From: Candidatus Eiseniibacteriota bacterium
GTDB lineage: Bacteria; Eisenbacteria; RBG-16-71-46
Assembly (NCBI GenBank): GCA_016178725.1
Contig: JACOSV010000032.1
Span: 1 to 64,000 of the forward strand
Direction: 5' to 3'
DNA length: 64,000 nt
Shown here: in pieces, positions 53,309-62,328 of the stretch
Layout: each line of letters starts with the position of its first letter
How positions within the stretch are numbered: the stretch's first letter is position 1
Program-made: the position numbers and the translations under genes
Notes under the pieces: generated by a model
Database searches by the model: none
What the model was told of the DNA's origin: nothing
Seen by the model: only the letters and a program-made list of their open reading frames with translations

Positions 53309-53987
53309 GCGGCGCCGCCCTCTGCCACCGCGCGCGGCGCGACGTCGTCCGGCGCCGGGCCGAGCAGCTCCGGACGGACGCGCGCGAGGAAGCGCGCGAG
53401 CCCCCACGCCACCGCGCCCTCGGCGACGATGCCGAGGGCCCAGAGCGGAATGGCGACCGCGGCGACCGGCGCGAGATGCGTGCGCTCGGCGGCCGTGGTC
53501 GCGCCGCTCCCGCGCAACGCGACCGTCACGATCACGAGCCACAGCAATCCCGCCACCGCCTGCCCCGCCCCCGATGCGATCGCGAGCGACGGCCCGGGCG
53601 CGAGCCGGTGGCGGAGGAACGGGAACGCCCCGCGCGCGATCACCGCGGCGCTGCCGAGGATCAGCGCGTTGAGGCCGATCACCGTGAGCCCGCCGTGCCC
53701 CATGAGCGCCAGGATCGTGCTGACGATGAACGCGACCTGGAACGATCCCGCGCCGCCGAGCAGCACGCCGATCGGCCCGGCGAGCGTCAGGTGGTATTCG
53801 AACGGCCCGAGCGGAATCGACATCGCCGCGAGCATCAACGCGCCGAGCGCCCCTGATAGGCGATCCGCTGCGGCGAGGCGTGTCGCGAGAGCCGCGACGC
53901 ACGGATGAGCAGCGCGAGCGCCACGACCAGGCCGCCCGCCCACCACGCGACCGGGAGCAGACCGTCCGGGATGTGGAGGTGCGACAT
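53305..53987 (-). pseudogene. cbiM: cbiM with one-base frameshift (cobalt/nickel-binding ECF component)
   Basis: The true start is the ATG at 53987, where SHLHIPDGLLPVAWW is the CbiM N-terminal metal-site motif (His-Ile-Pro-Asp-Gly). This frame runs 46 residues to YQG and ends shortly after at a TGA. From about 53850 the homologous sequence continues in the next frame (GALGALMLAAMSIPLGPFEYHLTLAGPIGVLLGG, here in two joined pieces) down to 53305. The shift falls at a run of four G, where one extra base would restore a single CbiM of about 228 residues. It is either a sequencing/assembly error or a real lesion. The first frame abuts the comF stop; the last overlaps cbiQ. Confidence 0.8.
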
Positions 53988-54692
53988 CTATTGCGCCCAG
54001 GCGAGGACGAGCGCCGACGCGTCGGCCGGCCGCCGCTGTGGCGGCGTCGCCCCCGCGCGCAGCGTCGCGAGGCAGGCTTCCAGCGTCGCGCCGGTCGTGA
54101 GCACGTCGTCGATCACGAGCACCGTCCTCCCCGCCCATGCGTCCGGGTGTGCGAGCCGGAACGCGCCGGCCATGTTCGCGCGCCGCGCCGCCGGGCCGAG
54201 CCGCGCCTGCGCCGCCGTCGGGCGCACGCGCGTGAGCGCGTCCTCGATCATCGGCGCGCCGATCGCGGCCGCGAGCGATGCCGCGAGCAGCGCCGCCTGA
54301 TTGTACCCCCGCTCGCGCCGCCGCACGCGGTGGAGCGGGACCGGGATCACCAGATCGGGACGATAGCCCGGCGGCAGCGCGCGCGCCATCACCTCGCCGA
54401 GCGCCGCGGCGAGGCCGGGCCGCTCGGCGTATTTCAGCGCGTGGACGAGGAGCGCCGCGCGTTCGTCGTAGAGCCACGGCGCGCGCACCGCGAATCCGGC
54501 GTGACGGACGCACGGCGTGGGATCGCGGCCGAGCGCGAGGCAGCGGGCGCAGAGTGCCCCCGCGAACGGCGGAATGCGGTCGCGGCACGCGTCGCACAGC
54601 AGGCGCTCCGACTCGGCCGCGGCGCCGCAACCCGGGCAGCGCTGCGGCAGCGCGAACTCCAGCAGATCGGAGAACACGCCCGCCATCCTCAT
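53988..54692 (-). CDS. comF: ComF family amidophosphoribosyltransferase-like protein
   Basis: This 234-residue ComF protein has an N-terminal zinc-ribbon pair (CPGCG, then CDAC) followed by CARC. The phosphoribosyltransferase domain has VIPVPLHRVRRRERGYNQAALLA and the PRPP loop VLVIDDVLTTGATLEAC. ComF supports DNA uptake in competent bacteria and is often retained elsewhere. It starts at an ATG overlapping the aroE stop; a second ATG two codons later is possible. Its stop directly precedes the cbiM start. Confidence 0.9.
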   Translation of the reverse strand: MRMAGVFSDLLEFALPQRCPGCGAAAESERLLCDACRDRIPPFAGALCARCLALGRDPTPCVRHAGFAVRAPWLYDERAALLVHALKYAERPGLAAALGEVMARALPPGYRPDLVIPVPLHRVRRRERGYNQAALLAASLAAAIGAPMIEDALTRVRPTAAQARLGPAARRANMAGAFRLAHPDAWAGRTVLVIDDVLTTGATLEACLATLRAGATPPQRRPADASALVLAWAQ

Positions 54693-55519
54693 CGCGGCCA
54701 CCCCACGGCGCGAGCGAGCGGCTCGAGCGGCACGGGCCGGCCGAGCCAGCGCGCGAGCGAGTGCCGCGCCTGCATGACGAGCAGGCCGAGCCCGTCGTGC
54801 GCCCGGCGGAGGTCGGCGCGGGCGCGCGCGACCCACGGCGTGATCAAATCGCCGTAGACGAGATCCACGATCAGCGCCTCGCGCGCGATCGCGGCGATCG
54901 GCGCCGGATCGTCGCCGGCGATCGGCGTCGCGTTGACGACGATCGTCGCCGCGGCGAGCGCCTCGGCCTCGTCGCGCGAGCGCCAGCCGACGAGCCGCGC
55001 GCCCGGGATCTCGCGCCACGCCTCGCCCGCGCGATCGGGCGTCCGCGCCGACGCCGCCACGTCCGTGGCGCCCGCGGCGCCGAGCGCCAGCGCCAGGCTC
55101 CGTGCCGCACCACCCGCGCCGAGCAGGACGACGCGCGCGCCGCGCGAATCCTCACCGAGCTCGGCGAGCAGATCCACGAACCCCGCGCCATCGGTCGTAT
55201 CGCCCCACGCGCCCTCGGGAGCGAAGCCGATGGTGTTGATCGAGCGCGCGCGCCGCGCCGCGTCCGAGACGCGCGCGACGTGGGCGAGCGCCGCCTCTTT
55301 CAGCGGATGCGTGAGGTTGACGCCGTGCACGCCCTCGGCGGCGAGCGCCGCGAGCGTCGTGCCCAGCCCGGCCACGGTCGTCCGCACGGCGCGCGAATCG
55401 CCCGCGAGGCCGAGCGCCGCGAGTGCGGCGCGATGGAGTTCGGGCGAGCGCGAGTGCGCGATCGGATCGCCCAGCACCGCGAGCCGCACCGCGGCGACCG
55501 GCTGCGCCCGCGTGAACAC
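54689..55519 (-). CDS. aroE: shikimate dehydrogenase
   Basis: This 276-residue enzyme reduces dehydroshikimate to shikimate with NADPH. The substrate site is AVLGDPIAHSRSPELHRAA (two serines) and GVNLTHPLKEAAL (catalytic lysine), with GDTTDGAGF. The cofactor domain begins VVLLGAGGAARSLALALG. The C-terminal GLGLLVMQARHSLARWLG has the conserved glutamine that contacts shikimate. The ATG is seven bases after lgt. Confidence 0.94.
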   Translation of the reverse strand: MFTRAQPVAAVRLAVLGDPIAHSRSPELHRAALAALGLAGDSRAVRTTVAGLGTTLAALAAEGVHGVNLTHPLKEAALAHVARVSDAARRARSINTIGFAPEGAWGDTTDGAGFVDLLAELGEDSRGARVVLLGAGGAARSLALALGAAGATDVAASARTPDRAGEAWREIPGARLVGWRSRDEAEALAAATIVVNATPIAGDDPAPIAAIAREALIVDLVYGDLITPWVARARADLRRAHDGLGLLVMQARHSLARWLGRPVPLEPLARAVGWPR

Positions 55520-55526
55520 GCGACCG

Positions 55527-56315
55527 TCAGACGCGCGCGGGGGCGGCGCGGCGGAGCCGCAGGATCATGAGCACGCTGAAGAGCGCGATCGCGAGGCTGG
55601 TGAGCTGGCTCTCGGTGACGTCGAGCAGCCCCAGCTTCATGATCGTCGCCTCGGGTTCGTACGCGCGCGTCATGTCGAGCGGGATGCGGATGAACGCGAA
55701 CAGCGCGATGAACATCCAGAACAGCGTGCCCGGCACGGCGAACCGCCGGCGCAGCGCCCAGGCGAGCGCGAAGAGCAGCAGGCCCGCGGCCGCGAAGTAG
55801 AGCTGCGACGGATGGACCGGCGCGTTGCCGAACTCGAGCCCGGCGAACGAATCGGCGGGGAACACGACGCCCCACGGGAGTCGGGTCGGCTTGCCGTAGC
55901 AGCAGCCGTTGAGGAAACAGCCGATGCGGCCGAAGCACGTGCCGAGCGCGAGCGACGGCGTCAGCGCGTCGGCGACCGTCCACATCGGCAGGCCGAACCG
56001 CCGCGCCGCGATCAGGCCGGCTGCGGTGCCGGCGATCACGCCGCCGTAGAGCGTGAGCCCCCCCTGCCACAGCGCGATCACGGAGCCCCATTCGCGGCGG
56101 AACTCCTGGATGTGCTCCATCACGTAGAGCGCGCGGGCGCCGAGCACCGACGATACCAGCACGACCAGGATCACGTTGACGACCTTGTCCTCGTCGAGCG
56201 ACAGGCGGTGCGCCTCGCGCAACGCGAGCCACGTGCCGGCGAGGAACGCGACCGCCAGCATCACGCCGTACGAGCGGATGTGGAGCACGCCCCAGTGGAA
56301 GAGCTCGGGATGCAC
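55527..56315 (-). CDS. lgt: prolipoprotein diacylglyceryl transferase
   Basis: This 262-residue inner-membrane enzyme attaches diacylglyceryl to the lipobox cysteine of prolipoproteins. Motifs: RSYGVMLAVAFLAG, GGLTLYGGVIAGTAAG, GTCFGRIGCFLNGCCYGKPT (Lgt signature with the essential arginine), and HPSQLYFAAAGL. The gene lies one base from the rodA stop and seven from aroE. Confidence 0.96.
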   Translation of the reverse strand: MHPELFHWGVLHIRSYGVMLAVAFLAGTWLALREAHRLSLDEDKVVNVILVVLVSSVLGARALYVMEHIQEFRREWGSVIALWQGGLTLYGGVIAGTAAGLIAARRFGLPMWTVADALTPSLALGTCFGRIGCFLNGCCYGKPTRLPWGVVFPADSFAGLEFGNAPVHPSQLYFAAAGLLLFALAWALRRRFAVPGTLFWMFIALFAFIRIPLDMTRAYEPEATIMKLGLLDVTESQLTSLAIALFSVLMILRLRRAAPARV

Positions 56316-56316
56316 G

Positions 56317-57555
56317 TCAGTACTCCTGACGGCGCAGGGCGACGTTCTGCAGCAGGCCGATCTGGACGCAGTTCACGATCAGAGCGGTGCCTCCGTAGGA
56401 CAAGAGCGGCAGCGGGAGCCCGGTAACGGGCGCCCAGCCGATCGTCATCAGCACGTTGACCATGACCTGATAGAAGAGCGCGGTCACGAGCCCGCACGCG
56501 AGCAGGCTGGCGAATCCATTGCGGGCCACGGCGGCCAGGCGGAAGCCGCGCAGGATGAGCACGGCGTAGAGTATCACCACGGTCAACGCGCCGATCAGGC
56601 CGCGCTCCTCGCCCACCACGGCGAAGATGAAATCGGTGTGGCGCATGGGCAGGAACGAGAGCGCCTTCTGCGTGCCCTTGAGCCAGCCCTTGCCGGTGAT
56701 GCCGCCCGAGCCGATGGCGATCCGCGACTGGATGATCTGGTAGCCCGCGCCCTGCGGATCCTGATCGGGATTGAGGAAGGTCTCGACGCGGCGCAGCTGA
56801 TAGTCGTGGAGCTTGCTCTTGACCACGGGCGTCCCGAGGCCGACGGCGAGGTGCATCGCGACCGCCGCGATCAGGAGCAGGCGGCCGGGGCGCGTCACGA
56901 CGAGCAGCGCCGCGAGGCCGCCGCCGATCAGGAGCCAGAACCCCGGATGCCGCGGATCGAGTACGAACGCGAGCACCAGCGTCACCGCCGGCGAGAGCGC
57001 GAGCGCCAGCGTCTGCCACGGCATGCCGGCCCAGAAGTACATCACGACCAGGATCACCGGGAACGCGAGCGACGTGCCGAGGTCGGGTTCGCGCGCGACC
57101 AGCGCGAACGGGACCAGCGCCACCAGCAGCGCCGGGAACCAGTGCTTGAACCGGTGGAGATCGAGGCGCGGATCGCTGAAGCGGCGCGCAAGCACGAACA
57201 CGGTCGCGATCTTGGCGATCTCGGAGGGCTGGAAGCGGATCGGCCCGAGGTCGAGCCAGCGCCTGGCGCCGAAGGCGCTCGAGCCCAGCACCAGCACCGC
57301 GACCAACAGCACCAGCGAGATGCCGTAGAGCGGGTACGCGAGCGGGTCGTGCGCGCGGTAGTGGAACGTCGTCGCGACCCAGGCCGCACCGACCGCCAGC
57401 ACCATCCAGCCGAACTGCTTGATCCAGAGGCCCTGGTGGGCACCCGGCACCGTGGTCGCGCTGTAGACGGTGGCCAGCCCGATCACGAGCAGCGCGACCG
57501 AGACCGCGAGCATCGGCCAGTCGAGCAGCGGGAGCCGGATGCGGCTAGTCGCCAT
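56317..57555 (-). CDS. rodA: rod-shape peptidoglycan glycosyltransferase RodA
   Basis: This 412-residue SEDS-family membrane polymerase makes glycan strands for side-wall growth, in complex with PBP2. SEDS features: FGARRWLDLGPIRFQPSEIAKIATVFVLAR, EPDLGTSLAFPVILVVMYF (aspartate in the active site), and the C-terminal FAVVGEERGLIGALTVVILY and PLPLLSYGGTALIVNCVQIGLLQ (joined pieces). The start overlaps the mrdA stop by 11 bases. Confidence 0.96.
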   Translation of the reverse strand: MATSRIRLPLLDWPMLAVSVALLVIGLATVYSATTVPGAHQGLWIKQFGWMVLAVGAAWVATTFHYRAHDPLAYPLYGISLVLLVAVLVLGSSAFGARRWLDLGPIRFQPSEIAKIATVFVLARRFSDPRLDLHRFKHWFPALLVALVPFALVAREPDLGTSLAFPVILVVMYFWAGMPWQTLALALSPAVTLVLAFVLDPRHPGFWLLIGGGLAALLVVTRPGRLLLIAAVAMHLAVGLGTPVVKSKLHDYQLRRVETFLNPDQDPQGAGYQIIQSRIAIGSGGITGKGWLKGTQKALSFLPMRHTDFIFAVVGEERGLIGALTVVILYAVLILRGFRLAAVARNGFASLLACGLVTALFYQVMVNVLMTIGWAPVTGLPLPLLSYGGTALIVNCVQIGLLQNVALRRQEY

Positions 57556-59404
57556 GATCGACCCCGGTCGTGTCCTCGCGGACGGGTTTCGTCCGCACGG
57601 CGACCTTCGCCAGCGAGTCGGGCAGGAACAGCTTGCGCAGCACGCGGCCCGCGAGCGGTGCTGCGAACGTGCCGCCGTGCCCCGTGTTCTCGATCACGAA
57701 CGCCATGGCGATGGTCGGGCGATCCGCCGGCGCGTAGCAGAGGAACAGCGCGTGATCCTTGCCGTGCGGATTCTGCGCGGTGCCCGTCTTCCCCGCGACC
57801 GCGAGGCCCGGGACACGCGCCGCGGTGCCGGTGCCCGAGTCCACGACGCGCTCGAGTCCGAGATGCACCGCGTCCCACGCCTCGGGGCTCGCCGACACGC
57901 CCGGCTGCTCGGGATGCGGCCGGCCCGGCGCCGGCTCGCCGCCGACGCGCTTCACCACGTGCGGGCGCAGCGCCTGACCGCCGGTCGCGGCCTCGGCCGC
58001 CAGCAGCGCCAGCTGGAGCGGCGTGCACAGGATCTCGCCCTGGCCGATCGCGAGGTTGAGCATCACGCCCTTGCGCCAGCGGCCCGCGCCCCAGCGCCGG
58101 TCGTACCACGCCGTGCTCGGCACGAGGCCCGCGCTCTCCTGCGGCAGGTCGATGCCGGTGCGCGCGCCGAGCCCGAACGCGCGCGCGGTCGCGCCGAGCA
58201 CGCCGAGATCGAGGCGCGTGCCGATCTGATAGAAGTAGACGTCGCACGAGTGCTGCAGCGCGGCGACGAAGTCGAGCGCGCCGTGGCCGTCGCGCTTCCA
58301 ACAGCCGAAGCGCCGGCCGCCGAACTGATAGCTGCCGTAGCAGGGCTGGAGCAGGGTGTGCGGGGTCGCGATCCCGGCCTTGAGCGCCGAGATCATCGTC
58401 ACGATCTTGAACGTCGAGCCGGGCGGATAGATGCCCTGGATCGCGCGGTTGAGGAGCGGATTCGAGTCGCCGTTCGAGAGCTCCTTCCAGCGGTCGCGCG
58501 AGAGCCCGTGCGCGAACTCGTTGGGATCGAAATCGGGCCGGCTCACCATCCCGAGCACGCCGCCGTCGCGCGGATCGATCGCCACCGCCGCGCCCTTCTC
58601 GACACCCGCCATCGCGTCCTCGAGCGCCTGCTGGACGTGCATGTCCACGGTGAGCGCGAGATCGCGGCCCGGCACCGGCGGGCGCGGCGGCACCTCGGTC
58701 AGCGTCGCGACCCGCTTTCCCATCGCGTTCACGACCACGAACTCGGCGCCGTCCTCGCCGCGCAGGATGTCCTCGCAGCTGCGCTCGACGCCGGTGCGGC
58801 CGATCAGGTCGCCGGCGCTGTAGCCGTCGTCGCTCAAGTCCTCGAGCTCCTGATCGTTGATCTCGCCCGCGTAGCCGAGGAGATGCGCCGCGAGCGCGCC
58901 GTGCGGATAGCGGCGCAGCGGCTCGATCACGACCTCGATGCCCGGCAGCTCGCCGCGGTTCTCCTCGACGCCGGCCAGCACCTGGGAGGACGCGTTGCGG
59001 CGCAGCACCGCGCTCTGGCCGCTGCGGTTCGCGGTGCGCACCAGCGCGCGCACCTGATCGGTGTCGGCCTCGACCAGCGCCGCCACGCGCCGCACCCACC
59101 CGGGCCGCACGACCGCGCGCGCGCGCATCGTGCTCTCGGCCGGCATCGGGCGGAAGACGATGTTGAAGCTGGGATAGCTGTCGGCGAGCAGCACGCCGTT
59201 GCGGTCGGTGATCGTGCCGCGCGGGGCGCGGATCACCTCGAGGCGGACGCGGTTCTCCTCCGAGAGCTGGCGATAGTGCTCGTGCTGGGCGACCTGAAGC
59301 CGCAGCAGCCCCAGCACGACGAGCGCGAAGCCGCCGAGGACGATCGCCGCGACGACGCCGAAGCGCTGGTCGCGGTCGCGTCTAACCGGGCTGCCCGAGC
59401 GCAT
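57545..59404 (-). CDS. mrdA: penicillin-binding protein 2
   Basis: This 619-residue class B transpeptidase of the rod complex has one membrane anchor (VVAAIVLGGFALVVLGLL). The PBP dimerisation domain begins APRGTITDRNGVLLADSYPSF. The catalytic serine motif is YPPGSTFKIVT, then HSCDVYFYQIG (the S-x-N motif as Ser-Cys-Asp, as in other PBP2) and GKTGTAQNPHGKDHALF. The start overlaps mreD by 23 bases, the stop overlaps rodA. Confidence 0.96.
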   Translation of the reverse strand: MRSGSPVRRDRDQRFGVVAAIVLGGFALVVLGLLRLQVAQHEHYRQLSEENRVRLEVIRAPRGTITDRNGVLLADSYPSFNIVFRPMPAESTMRARAVVRPGWVRRVAALVEADTDQVRALVRTANRSGQSAVLRRNASSQVLAGVEENRGELPGIEVVIEPLRRYPHGALAAHLLGYAGEINDQELEDLSDDGYSAGDLIGRTGVERSCEDILRGEDGAEFVVVNAMGKRVATLTEVPPRPPVPGRDLALTVDMHVQQALEDAMAGVEKGAAVAIDPRDGGVLGMVSRPDFDPNEFAHGLSRDRWKELSNGDSNPLLNRAIQGIYPPGSTFKIVTMISALKAGIATPHTLLQPCYGSYQFGGRRFGCWKRDGHGALDFVAALQHSCDVYFYQIGTRLDLGVLGATARAFGLGARTGIDLPQESAGLVPSTAWYDRRWGAGRWRKGVMLNLAIGQGEILCTPLQLALLAAEAATGGQALRPHVVKRVGGEPAPGRPHPEQPGVSASPEAWDAVHLGLERVVDSGTGTAARVPGLAVAGKTGTAQNPHGKDHALFLCYAPADRPTIAMAFVIENTGHGGTFAAPLAGRVLRKLFLPDSLAKVAVRTKPVREDTTGVDHGD

Positions 59405-59897
59405 GCGCGAAGATCGGACGCCCGATGAGCTGACGCGCGATCACGAGGACGACGACGCCGAGCGGCGCCGTGACCAGCACCGCGATCAGCACGCGCTGGG
59501 CGAGGTAGAGCCATCCGGCCGCGAGCCCGCCCGTGCCGCCGAGCTCGAACGGCACGATCCAGAGCTGGGGCGCCGCCGTCGCGATCGCGATCAGCACGAG
59601 CTGCGTGCCGAGGCTCTCGCGCACGACGCGGCGCGCGAGCCAGCCGATGAGCCAGCCGCCGAGCGCGAGGATCAGCGCGTGCCGGCCGAGCCAGTGCGTG
59701 GCGTCGAGATCGGCGGCGAGCCCGAGCAGGAAGCCGAACGTCGCGCCGGCCGCGGCGCCGTAGCGCAGCGCCCAGAACACGGTCGCGAACGCGAGCGCGT
59801 CGACGACGATGTCGCGCGCCGCGAACGCCGAGAGCGCCGTCGAGCGCAGCAGCATGATGACCGCCGCGAACAGCACGAGCCCGCCGACACTCCTCAC
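59382..59897 (-). CDS. mreD: rod-shape-determining membrane protein MreD
   Basis: This 171-residue protein with about five membrane spans has weakly conserved sequence, but position (mreB-mreC-mreD-mrdA-rodA), size and topology fit MreD. FWALRYGAAAGATFGFLLGLAADLDA contains the usual glycine-rich segment before an Asp pair. It starts at GTG overlapping mreC. It helps place MreC and PBP2 in the elongation complex. Confidence 0.88.
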   Translation of the reverse strand: MRSVGGLVLFAAVIMLLRSTALSAFAARDIVVDALAFATVFWALRYGAAAGATFGFLLGLAADLDATHWLGRHALILALGGWLIGWLARRVVRESLGTQLVLIAIATAAPQLWIVPFELGGTGGLAAGWLYLAQRVLIAVLVTAPLGVVVLVIARQLIGRPIFAHALGQPG

Positions 59898-60703
59898 GGC
59901 GCGGCGTCCGCGCCCGGCGGGCCGGGGATGATGAACACGAAGCGCAGCCGCGAGAGCCGCGCCGCCGAGGCGAGCTCGATCTCCTGCGTCAGGCTGCCGT
60001 CGGGGGCGCCGATCCGCGCCACGCGCCCGACCGGGATGCCGCGCGGGTAGCGGCGTGAGAGGCCCGAGGTCAGCACGCGCTGGCCGACGCGGATCGTGTC
60101 GGCGAACGGCACCGACGTGAGCAGGAGCCGCGGCCGCGGCGTCGCGACGAAGCGCAGCAGGCCGAGCACGCCGGTGCTCTCGACCTCGCACGCGACCGAG
60201 GCGTTGGGATCGGTGAGCAGCACCACGCGCGCCGAGCCCGCCGCGACCTCGCCGATCCGGCCGACGAGCCCGTCGCTCGTCACGACCGCGTCGCCGACGC
60301 GCACGCCCTGACGCGACCCGGCGCCGAGCGTCGCCGAGGCCGGATAGGGCTCGCCGGTCAGGGCCAGCACCTCGGCCGGGCGCAGCGTGGGGTTGCGATA
60401 GCCCGGGAGCTCGAGCCGCGCGCGGAGCGCGTCGTTCTCGGAGGCGAGCGCCTTGAGCCGCGCGTTCTCGAGCTCGAGCTGCGTCACGCGCTCGTGGAGC
60501 TGCTGGTTCTCGCGCCAGCCGGCGGCGAGCCGGTCGAGGGCGAGGACGACGTGGTCGAGCGGCGCGAAGAGCGTGGCGCCGATCGCGCGCAGCGAGGCCT
60601 GCGGGATGCGGTCGCCGACCGCGAGCAGGAGCAGCGACAGCGCGACGTACAACGCGACCAGCGCGCTGCTGCGGCGCTCGGCCGGGGGCAGAACGCCGGC
60701 CAT
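59894..60703 (-). CDS. mreC: rod-shape-determining protein MreC
   Basis: This 269-residue periplasmic scaffold has an N-terminal membrane helix (SALVALYVALSLLLLAVG) and a coiled-coil (QLHERVTQLELENARLKALAS, about 65-95). A double beta-barrel domain follows (GVRVGDAVVTSDGLVGRIGEV, VLTSGLSRRYPRGIPVGRV). It connects MreB to PBP2 and MreD. Three bases separate it from mreB. Confidence 0.95.
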   Translation of the reverse strand: MAGVLPPAERRSSALVALYVALSLLLLAVGDRIPQASLRAIGATLFAPLDHVVLALDRLAAGWRENQQLHERVTQLELENARLKALASENDALRARLELPGYRNPTLRPAEVLALTGEPYPASATLGAGSRQGVRVGDAVVTSDGLVGRIGEVAAGSARVVLLTDPNASVACEVESTGVLGLLRFVATPRPRLLLTSVPFADTIRVGQRVLTSGLSRRYPRGIPVGRVARIGAPDGSLTQEIELASAARLSRLRFVFIIPGPPGADAAP

Positions 60704-60706
60704 GCC

Positions 60707-62291
<1,585 letters not shown>

Positions 62292-62328
62292 TTGAGTCCG
62301 CCCTCCTTTCCACCGCCTCGGCCTCGGG

